A stretch of 64,000 nucleotides of DNA from AV40 sp963817335 (lineage in GTDB: Bacteria; Verrucomicrobiota; Verrucomicrobiia; Chthoniobacterales; UBA10450), in assembly GCA_963817335.1 (NCBI GenBank), contig CAWFNX010000005.1, positions 1,488,001 to 1,552,000 on the forward strand, written 5' to 3'. This document shows, one piece after another, positions 58,521-64,000 of this stretch; position 1 is the stretch's first letter; each line of letters opens with the position of its first letter. The translations under genes were made by a program, and so were the position numbers. The notes beneath the pieces are model-generated. The model worked only from the letters and a program-made list of their open reading frames with translations, did not search any database and had not been told where the DNA came from.

Positions 58521-59276
58521 TTAAGCTGCAGAGCGGCTAAGCCAGTCGTTGAAGCGCGTCGGGCCGAGGCGCGGTTTATTTTCGGATCCTGGGACAAGGC
58601 TTTGATCGTTCAACTCGGCGCCGAAGTAGCGGGCGTGAACATCCGTGATCACCTTCCGTGGATCTCGGGTTGCGCTCAGGAAACGCCGGACGAATTCGTC
58701 CATTCGGATCGGCTCGGGGCCGGCAATCTCGATAATGCCGTTTATCGGCTCGGCGATTGCAACGTCGGTCAGTGCGGCGGCGACATCATCCGCAGCGATC
58801 GGCTGCATCATACCCGGTGATAACCGAACTGTTTGATCTTCGGTGGCCGATTGCGCGATGCCCTTCACGAACTCGAAGAACTGCGTCGAACGGACGATGG
58901 TGAATGGAATCTTTGATGCTTTGATCAGATTTTCTTGGGCGACTTTCGCGCGAAGGTAACCACTATCGGGAGATCGATCGGCGCCCACGATCGACAACGC
59001 TACGTGGTGTCGGACGCCGGCGACTGCTTCGGCAGCAAGTAAGTTGCGTCCGGCTGTTTCGAAAAACTCCAGCACGGCCTTGTCGTCCCACTGTGGCGCA
59101 TTCGCCACATCGACGACCACTTGAGCGCCTTTGAGCGCTTCAGCTAACCCTTCACCAGTAAACGTGTTGACGCCCGATTTTGGGGATGCCGCTACTACTT
59201 CATGGCCACGCTGACGAAGGTTACTTACTAGCTTTGTTCCGATCAACCCCGTGCCGCCAATTACCACAATCTTCAT
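58521..59276 (-). CDS. NmrA-like NAD(P)-binding reductase, copy 2
   Basis: A 251-residue paralogue of 8890-9663, clearly over three quarters identical by eye. The dinucleotide loop is MKIVVIGGTGLIGTKLVSNL; VVVDVANAPQWDDKAVLEFF, TIVRSTQFFEFVKGIAQSAT and GPEPIRMDEFVRRFLSATRD are shared. As in copy 1 it is directly downstream of an alpha/beta hydrolase gene on the same strand (13 bases). Probable role: NAD(P)H-dependent reductase or redox sensor. The ends differ (PGSENKPRLGPTRFNDWLSR). Confidence 0.86.
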   Translation of the reverse strand: MKIVVIGGTGLIGTKLVSNLRQRGHEVVAASPKSGVNTFTGEGLAEALKGAQVVVDVANAPQWDDKAVLEFFETAGRNLLAAEAVAGVRHHVALSIVGADRSPDSGYLRAKVAQENLIKASKIPFTIVRSTQFFEFVKGIAQSATEDQTVRLSPGMMQPIAADDVAAALTDVAIAEPINGIIEIAGPEPIRMDEFVRRFLSATRDPRKVITDVHARYFGAELNDQSLVPGSENKPRLGPTRFNDWLSRSAA

Positions 59277-59289
59277 GTTCTTATTTGAG

Positions 59290-60126
59290 TCAGCTTTTGA
59301 TGAACGCGAGCAGATCGGCGTTGATCACGTCGGCTTGCGTTGTAATCATGCCGTGCGGGTAATCCTTGTATGTCTTCAGCGTGCCGTTCTTGAGGAGCTT
59401 GGCTGAGAGTGGACCGGCCGCCTGATAGGGCACAATCTGGTCGTCCTCGCTATGCATCACCAAAACCGGAATCGAGATCTTCTTCAGATCTTCTGTGAAG
59501 TCGGTCTGCGAGAAGGCGACGATGCCGTCGTAACCTGCCTTTGCGCCGCCCATCATGCCTTGGCGCCACCAATTCCAAATGAGAGGCTCGATTGTTTTCA
59601 CGCCCGGACGATTGAAGCCGTAGAACGGGCCGGCTGGCAGATCGTAATAGAATTTCGCCCGGTTGGCGGCGAGCTGGACCTGGAGATCGTCGAACACCGA
59701 TTTGGGCAGGCCCAGCGGATTGGCCGGGGTCTTTACCATGAGCGGCGGCACCGCGCTAATGATCGCCGCTTTCGCCACATTCTTGTCGCCATGACGCGCG
59801 AGATAGTGCACTACCTGGCCGCCGCCGGTTGAATGGCCGACGTGAATAGCATCCTTCAAGTTGAGATGATCGGTGACGGCCTTCAGATCATCGGCATAGT
59901 GGTCCATGTCATGTCCGTCGCCGGTTTGGGTCGAGCGACCATGTCCGCGGCGATCAGTCGCAATGACGCGATAGCCCTTGCTGAGGAAAAAAAGCATCTG
60001 CGGATCCCAATCATCCGCTGACAGCGGCCAGCCGTGACTGAAGACAATCGGCTGCCCGCTGCCCCAGTCTTTATAATAGATGTCGATGTTCTCTCCGTTT
60101 TCTTTTCCGACAGTGACGTATGGCAT
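59290..60126 (-). CDS. Alpha/beta hydrolase, cofactor-free haloperoxidase-like, copy 2
   Basis: A 278-residue hydrolase. Nucleophile Ser99 (GHSTGGGQ), acid Asp229 (HSEDDQIVP) and His258 (YPHGM) form the triad; FSHGWPLSADDWDPQMLFFL and ATDRRGHGRSTQTGDGHDMD are typical of the non-haem chloroperoxidase/esterase group. It is only moderately similar to copy 1 at 9745-10590 (about half of the residues by eye), less so than the two NmrA-type neighbours are to each other. First gene of a minus-strand run; the palindrome found before copy 1 is not present here. Confidence 0.88.
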   Translation of the reverse strand: MPYVTVGKENGENIDIYYKDWGSGQPIVFSHGWPLSADDWDPQMLFFLSKGYRVIATDRRGHGRSTQTGDGHDMDHYADDLKAVTDHLNLKDAIHVGHSTGGGQVVHYLARHGDKNVAKAAIISAVPPLMVKTPANPLGLPKSVFDDLQVQLAANRAKFYYDLPAGPFYGFNRPGVKTIEPLIWNWWRQGMMGGAKAGYDGIVAFSQTDFTEDLKKISIPVLVMHSEDDQIVPYQAAGPLSAKLLKNGTLKTYKDYPHGMITTQADVINADLLAFIKS

Positions 60127-60271
60127 GATGAGTTCCTTCCGGTTGAGGTTGCACTAAGCCGACGTGCCACCCGCGGCAGAATCGGCCCTAACGAACGTTC
60201 GACCCGCTAGGCGGGCACCGTCAACGTTACAGTTGTGCGACGTTCGTCGGTGAATGAAGCGAATTGCTGGA
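60127..60271. other. Spacer before the second hydrolase gene
   Basis: No gene. Two small inverted repeats are present: CGAACGTTCG (about 60185-60195) and CCCGC-TAG-GCGGG (about 60198-60215). Neither has a T-run; they may be regulatory. Confidence 0.35.
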
Positions 60272-60829
60272 TCAGTTCCGCCGTCGCGTCGCTTCGAACA
60301 GAAACCACGTGCGGCGCTCGGTCTCATCGATCCAGACTTCGATCAGGCTCGCGGTCGCGACGTCGCGGTGCTTGTCGCAAACGTTGTGGGTCTGCCGAAG
60401 GCGCGCGGTCAGGTTTTTGTTGTCGTCCGCCAACTCAGCCAACATGTCGAGCGGCTCGACATATTCCGCATCGTTATCGAGTACGCGCTGATTGCGTGCA
60501 ATTTGGCCGATCGATCTCAGCGTTAGCCCGCCAATCTTTCGCACGCGTTCTGCCACCGGGTCGGTCATCGCAAAAAGCTGGTCGGCGTGTTCGTCGAGCA
60601 GCAGGTGATAATCGCGAAAATGCGGTCCGCTCATGTGCCAGTGGAAATTTTTCGTCTTCACGTAAAGAGCGAAGACGTCGGCGAGGATGCCATTCATCGC
60701 TGCGGATATGTCGCGCGTTGCGGCTGGTTTCAGATCGGTGCGCGTTTCGAGTGGAGCGTCGCGCCGGCGAAGCAGTTCGGGTTTGTTCTTTAGATTCGAT
60801 CTATTGGTGTTCGAATTGGATTTGTTCAT
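60272..60829 (-). CDS. dps: Dps/ferritin-like DNA-protection protein
   Basis: A 185-residue protein from the ATG at 60829 (MNKSNSNTNRSNLKNKPELL); eight more residues are possible from 60853. The Dps domain has VKTKNFHWHMSGPHFRDYHL, LLDEHADQLFAMTDPVAERV, with the His, Asp and Glu of the inter-subunit ferroxidase site, and TASLIEVWIDETERRTWFLF at the end. Dps forms 12-mers that oxidise iron with peroxide and coat DNA in stress. The basic, disordered head (residues 1-40) would bind DNA. Single gene near redox genes. Confidence 0.9.
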   Translation of the reverse strand: MNKSNSNTNRSNLKNKPELLRRRDAPLETRTDLKPAATRDISAAMNGILADVFALYVKTKNFHWHMSGPHFRDYHLLLDEHADQLFAMTDPVAERVRKIGGLTLRSIGQIARNQRVLDNDAEYVEPLDMLAELADDNKNLTARLRQTHNVCDKHRDVATASLIEVWIDETERRTWFLFEATRRRN

Positions 60830-60884
60830 AATGCGTTTGATTGGGTTAATCATATGTTTACCGTCGACCTCGTTTTGGCGAATT

Positions 60885-61310
60885 TCAATTCGGCTGCTTG
60901 CGGTCGTAGGGTATAATATTATCCCATTCTTCGGCTGAAGATCGCGCGACGAAGGCGACCACTGGTTCGGTGTCGCTCATGTTGAAGACTTCGTGGGGCA
61001 CTCCCGGTTTGATATAGATGAAATCGCCGGCCTCGTTTTCAAGCGATTGCTTGCAGCCGGCGCCGAACTCGTGACGGACTTTTCCTTCGATAATGTAAAG
61101 GATTACCTCGAAATCGACATGAATGTGGGCATACGCGACGCCTCCCGGCGGAATGGTTGCAATGTTGGCCGACAACTTCGTGGTGCCGACGTTTTTCGAC
61201 GACATGCCCTGTTTGTAATGAATACCGTTCCAGTTCCGGCGCTTGCCACCGCCCCGGATGGTAAGGATTCCATCGTGATCTTCCACTGCGTTGAGTTCGA
61301 TGTCGGTCAT
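60885..61310 (-). CDS. Cupin domain protein
   Basis: A 141-residue single-domain cupin: GKRRNWNGIHYKQGMSSKNV, PPGGVAYAHIHVDFEVILYI (H-I-H...E, motif 1), GDFIYIKPGVPHEVFNMSDT (motif 2 with His). The metal site is complete. Such proteins are often annotated as dioxygenase- or isomerase-like without evidence. The ATG at 61310 starts MTDIELNAVEDHDG. It lies directly upstream of dps on the same strand, 31 bases between stop and the dps region, so a shared transcript is possible. Confidence 0.82.
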   Translation of the reverse strand: MTDIELNAVEDHDGILTIRGGGKRRNWNGIHYKQGMSSKNVGTTKLSANIATIPPGGVAYAHIHVDFEVILYIIEGKVRHEFGAGCKQSLENEAGDFIYIKPGVPHEVFNMSDTEPVVAFVARSSAEEWDNIIPYDRKQPN

Positions 61311-61314
61311 AAGA

Positions 61315-61421
61315 AGGTTGAGGGGTTGAGGTCCGAGCGGACGGCAGTTGAGACGTTGAGGTGTTGAGGTCTGAGCTCACCACGGGGCGAGTCATCGTTA
61401 AATCATTGAATCGCTAAATCG
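61315..61421 (+). repeat. TTGAG arrays and AATCGCTA repeat
   Basis: GGTTGAGGGGTTGAGGTCC, then AGTTGAGACGTTGAGGTGTT, GAGGTCTGAG, followed by AATCATTGAATCGCTAAATC, GCTAAC. It fills the spacer between the cupin and acyltransferase genes; orientation as elsewhere. Confidence 0.7.
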
Positions 61422-62552
61422 CTAACTGGCCACAGCCTTTCGTCGTGGCAGAAGTCTATTCATTATACTGTTCGTTGTCTTCTCCAGCAAAATTCCCCAC
61501 GCGCTGAGGATTGCCAGCGTGATCAGGAAAATTACGAAAAAACTCAGAACCGTTTGCGGCCGAATACGGAGTCCAAGCCAGATGACGTAAGGCTGATGAA
61601 TTAGATAAAGGCCGTAGGAATAAGCACCTACCAGACTCAGCAGTTTGGCGAGACCAGTTGCGCGCGAGATAAATCCGGCGAGCCCGACGATTACGAGGAA
61701 GCAACATGTGCCAGTGGCGAAATCGACATAGACGTAGCTGTAGTCGTAAAGCCAAAGCGCAGCCGGATAGAGAGCCACGCCGGCGACAAGAGCGGGTCCG
61801 CGTAGAAGAAACCACTCCGGGCGCGACGCCGATCCGTTCGACTCGCTGCGCTCGCTCAGGACAGGCTTTGCATGCCACATTCCCAGCGCCATTCCCAGCG
61901 CAAACTCGGGCAACCGGCAGACCGCGAAGCCCCCGAGGACCCACAAACCATTCTGCGGCCAGGGCCCGAGAAAGAGATAACGCACAAAAAAACCGAGGGC
62001 GCAGGCCGCGATCAGGAAAATTAACGCGCCAAATTTTCGCGCCGCCCAAAAGAGCAGGGGAAACATCAAATAAAATTGAATGAGCATGGCGAAGTACCAC
62101 CACGCCGCGTTCAGATACATGAAGTTCATCTCGATGTTGATGAAGCGAAGGCCGAGCAAACTGAGCACGATTCGCCCATCGACTGGTTCGAGTTTCGCGA
62201 CAAAGGGCGAAACCAGATAAACGATGTGCGCGACCCAATACATCGGATAGAGCCGGATGAATCGCGCACCGTACCATTTGCCCCATTCCACACGACCCGA
62301 TTCTTCCCGGGCCATGGTTGATTGCATCAGAGTCCATCCGCTCAGGATGATGAACGCGCCCACCGCATGAAAACCGAGCCCGGAGATTTCCCACCACGCG
62401 GCGCGCAGAAATGAAACTGTTCCCGTGATGATGCCACTCCAGTCCGGCGGCGGCGGTTCGTAATGTTCGAACACCGTCCGAAAGAAATGAAAGTAAACGA
62501 CGAAGGAGATCGCCAGCGCTTTGGAAATGTCGATCCAAAGCAAACGTTTCAT
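61422..62552 (-). CDS. Acyltransferase 3 family membrane protein
   Basis: A 376-residue ten-span acyltransferase: LLWIDISKALAISFVVYFHF at the N terminus, AVGAFIILSGWTLMQSTMAR, YGARFIRLYPMYWVAHIVYL, LVGAYSYGLYLIHQPYVIWL. It modifies a surface sugar or lipid. The loop at about residues 225-240 (AKPVLSERSESNGSASRPEW) contains SERSESNG, the translation of a palindromic repeat (GAGCGCAGCGAGTCGAAC) that occurs in many bacterial genomes, here inserted in frame between two spans. The ATG at 62552 is good. A second long frame in the same region is a shadow. Confidence 0.87.
   Translation of the reverse strand: MKRLLWIDISKALAISFVVYFHFFRTVFEHYEPPPPDWSGIITGTVSFLRAAWWEISGLGFHAVGAFIILSGWTLMQSTMAREESGRVEWGKWYGARFIRLYPMYWVAHIVYLVSPFVAKLEPVDGRIVLSLLGLRFINIEMNFMYLNAAWWYFAMLIQFYLMFPLLFWAARKFGALIFLIAACALGFFVRYLFLGPWPQNGLWVLGGFAVCRLPEFALGMALGMWHAKPVLSERSESNGSASRPEWFLLRGPALVAGVALYPAALWLYDYSYVYVDFATGTCCFLVIVGLAGFISRATGLAKLLSLVGAYSYGLYLIHQPYVIWLGLRIRPQTVLSFFVIFLITLAILSAWGILLEKTTNSIMNRLLPRRKAVAS
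61836..61865 (-). repeat. SERSES-type palindromic repeat inserted in a coding region
   Basis: Minus strand CCTGTCCTGAGCGAGCGCAG, CGAGTCGAAC: contains the palindrome-like core CGAGCGCAGCGAG. It translates in frame as VLSERSESN in the acyltransferase. Confidence 0.6.
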
Positions 62553-62651
62553 GAGTCAACAACAACCTTCATTGGCTGATGATGGCGTGGCGTTGTGGTT
62601 GGATTCAACACGAATTCAGCATGAAGAAGGCGGCCTGATATTTGCCTGACG

Positions 62652-62679
62652 TTGCGCGGTCCAGTGGACTTTGTATAGA
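62652..62679 (+). promoter_or_regulatory. Possible promoter of the ChaA gene
   Basis: TTGCGC (62652-62657), 16 bases, TATAGA (62674-62679), nine bases before the ATG at 62688. The spacer carries GTCCA-G-TGGAC, a small inverted repeat that could be an operator. Weak match to consensus. Confidence 0.35.
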
Positions 62680-62687
62680 CTCGCTCG

Positions 62688-63821
62688 ATGAGTTCCGGCA
62701 GCACGAACAAGTCCGGATTGGTCCAGTTCCTTCGATCCGAATATCCGTTTTTTGTCGGACTGGCAACCGCGGGGGTCTTTCTGGCGCTGGGCAGCGAGAT
62801 CCTGGAAAACGTTGGGCGCCCGTTGGTGCTGGTGGGGATCTTAGTGATCTTACTTGGCGCGGTTCTTTGGTCGGCAATTTCGGCGGTGCATCACGCCGAT
62901 TGTCTGGCGGTAAAGTGTGGCGAACCCTACGGAACCCTGATTCTCACTCTGTCAGTGATCAGTATCGAGGTCATGATGATTTCTGCCGCGATGCTTCACG
63001 GCGCAAACAACCCGACGCTTGCGCGCGACACGATGTTCGCGGTGGTCATGATCGCGCTTAATGGTCTGGTCGGATTCTCTCTTTTGTTAGGCGGACTGCG
63101 ACACCGCGAACAAAATTATAATCTCCAAGGAGCAGGCGCGTATCTCAATACGATTATGGTGCTGGTGGTTCTCGGACTGGTGCTGCCGAACTTCACAACC
63201 TCGTTCTCGGGTCCACGATTTACCACCATTCAGGAAATATTTCTTATCGCAGTCACGGTGATCCTCTACGGGATTTTTCTCATCATTCAGACCGGCCGAC
63301 ACCGGAAATACTTCAACGATGCCGGACCTGCAGCAGAATCGAACGATCATCATCCGTCTCTTCAGTTGGGTTCAGCCGGTTTTCATACCGTGATGTTGCT
63401 TCTGTATTTGATCGTCGTCATCGTCCTTGCCAAGAAGTTCGCGATTCCGCTCGATAACTTCATCGAACGCTTCGGCATGCCGCAAGCCTTCGGGGGTGCG
63501 ATTGTAGCCGGACTTGTCCTGGCGCCTGAGGCGATGAGCGCTATTAAAGCGGCCCAACGAAATCAATTGCAACGGTCGGTAAATCTTTTGCACGGGTCGG
63601 TGCTGGCAACGATCGGACTCACCATTCCGGCGGTGTTGATTATTGGCATGATAACTGACCGGCCGGTGGCGCTCGGAGTGGAAGGCGGGAATCTTCCGCT
63701 GCTTGTCCTGACTTTAGGAGTCAGCATTGTCACATTTGGCAGCGGCAAAACGAACATTTTGCAAGGATGCATCCATCTGTTGCTCTTTGCCGTTTTCCTA
63801 TTGCTAATCTTCGCTCCCTGA
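62688..63821 (+). CDS. chaA: Calcium/sodium:proton antiporter, ChaA type
   Basis: A 377-residue CaCA-superfamily antiporter with about eleven spans. The two alpha-repeats are visible: CGEPYGTLILTLSVISIEVM (about residues 79-98, with Glu) and GGAIVAGLVLAPEAMSAIKA (about 270-289, with Glu), each carrying the acidic residue for ion coupling. The central loop is hydrophilic (GRHRKYFNDAGPAAESNDHH). It exports Ca2+ or Na+ (K+ in some) for H+ uptake at alkaline pH. The ATG at 62688 gives a normal N terminus. The stop overlaps the end of the convergent EamA gene. Confidence 0.9.
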   Translation: MSSGSTNKSGLVQFLRSEYPFFVGLATAGVFLALGSEILENVGRPLVLVGILVILLGAVLWSAISAVHHADCLAVKCGEPYGTLILTLSVISIEVMMISAAMLHGANNPTLARDTMFAVVMIALNGLVGFSLLLGGLRHREQNYNLQGAGAYLNTIMVLVVLGLVLPNFTTSFSGPRFTTIQEIFLIAVTVILYGIFLIIQTGRHRKYFNDAGPAAESNDHHPSLQLGSAGFHTVMLLLYLIVVIVLAKKFAIPLDNFIERFGMPQAFGGAIVAGLVLAPEAMSAIKAAQRNQLQRSVNLLHGSVLATIGLTIPAVLIIGMITDRPVALGVEGGNLPLLVLTLGVSIVTFGSGKTNILQGCIHLLLFAVFLLLIFAP

Positions 63822-64000
63822 CGCGGTCCGTGCTGGTAACGATGTTCTTTGCTTCTCAACGAAGACCAACAAAATGCCGCCAAGCACGGCAATGGACGCA
63901 ATCACGTATCGCAAAGTGATCGGTTCGTGGAGCAGGAGAATTCCGCCGGTGGCGGCAAGGACCGGCACGCTGAGTTGGACCGTCGCTGCGCTGGCCGCTT
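63805..64000 (-). CDS. EamA/DMT family transporter, C-terminal part (runs off the window)
   Basis: The minus frame enters from the window edge and reads AASAATVQLSVPVLAATGGI, LLLHEPITLRYVIASIAVLG, GILLVFVEKQR to a TAG at 63805. This is the last pair of helices of an EamA (DMT) transporter: the P-V-x-A-x-x-G and H-E-P-I-T motifs are typical. Substrate unknown. It overlaps the ChaA stop by 17 bases in a convergent arrangement. Confidence 0.75.

Noticed and set aside
61456..62565. Second long minus-strand frame of 369 codons
   Set aside because: It overlaps the acyltransferase in another frame, lacks membrane spans and is Arg/Ala-rich; the acyltransferase frame has all family motifs.

Overview
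The window reads as a chromosomal segment of a soil-type Gram-negative bacterium, most likely Verrucomicrobiota (Chthoniobacterales / Spartobacteria-like). This is inference, from a bactofilin, a PEP-CTERM-like secreted protein, a PadR plus ADOP-type permease pair, small secreted proteins with a G-x-W-K/x-N repeat style, and intergenic arrays of TTGAG-type octamers that I associate with this group. No rRNA, tRNA, CRISPR array, prophage or insertion sequence was seen. Genes lie on both strands in short operons separated by repeat-filled spacers that hold decayed gene pieces.

Layout. 0-15 kb: secreted duplicated-domain protein, MFS transporter with a duplicated 3' end, DUF1801, methyltransferase, PEP-CTERM-like protein, GAF protein, a decayed MFS/DUF1905 junction, a redox operon (hydrolase, NmrA-type reductase, cupin, FMN reductase) behind a perfect 20-bp palindrome, OsmC, RhlE helicase and an esterase. 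15-20 kb: a carboxymuconolactone decarboxylase (CMD/AhpD) family gene whose second redox cysteine is an in-frame TGA followed by a perfect hairpin (candidate selenoprotein), divergent from an SBP56/methanethiol oxidase plus SenC pair; DUF4126, bactofilin, RRM protein, an IF-1 remnant and a small zinc-ribbon protein. 20-31 kb: adenylate cyclase-TPR protein, thioredoxin-type arsenate reductase plus LysE exporter, membrane proteins, a hydroxynitrile-lyase-like cupin, a 490-bp G-rich leader in front of a YadA-like trimeric adhesin with a coupled partner, DUF1697 and TMEM175 genes. 31-45 kb: tail-collar protein with a long Pro-Thr stalk, hybrid histidine kinase, acyltransferase, PadR and ADOP permease, dipeptide epimerase, histidine phosphatase, a WA-DP repeat protein and an ECF sigma/anti-sigma pair. 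45-64 kb: a metallophosphoesterase-cupredoxin-DUF2231 operon, then a long minus-strand run (about 60.1 to 46.8 kb) of a second hydrolase/NmrA module, TMEM175, an RND efflux pump, an esterase, a cNMP-binding thioredoxin-reductase-like flavoprotein, a UBP zinc finger, a drug exporter and an S9 peptidase; then Dps, cupin, acyltransferase, ChaA antiporter and a partial EamA transporter.

The genes share a stress, redox and detoxification theme: peroxide and thiol chemistry (CMD, OsmC, Dps, flavoprotein, FMN reductase), copper and sulfur (MtoX, SenC, cupredoxin), arsenic, and drug efflux. The sigma/anti-sigma pair and the cupredoxin operon are divergent, and each side carries GGGAATAA, a 16-nt spacer and GTC, so one ECF factor probably drives both.

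The two observations most worth following are the candidate selenoprotein at 15.1-15.6 kb and the family of degenerate 7-8-bp arrays in more than 20 spacers. Almost all of the arrays lie in the same strand orientation whatever the direction of the neighbouring genes.
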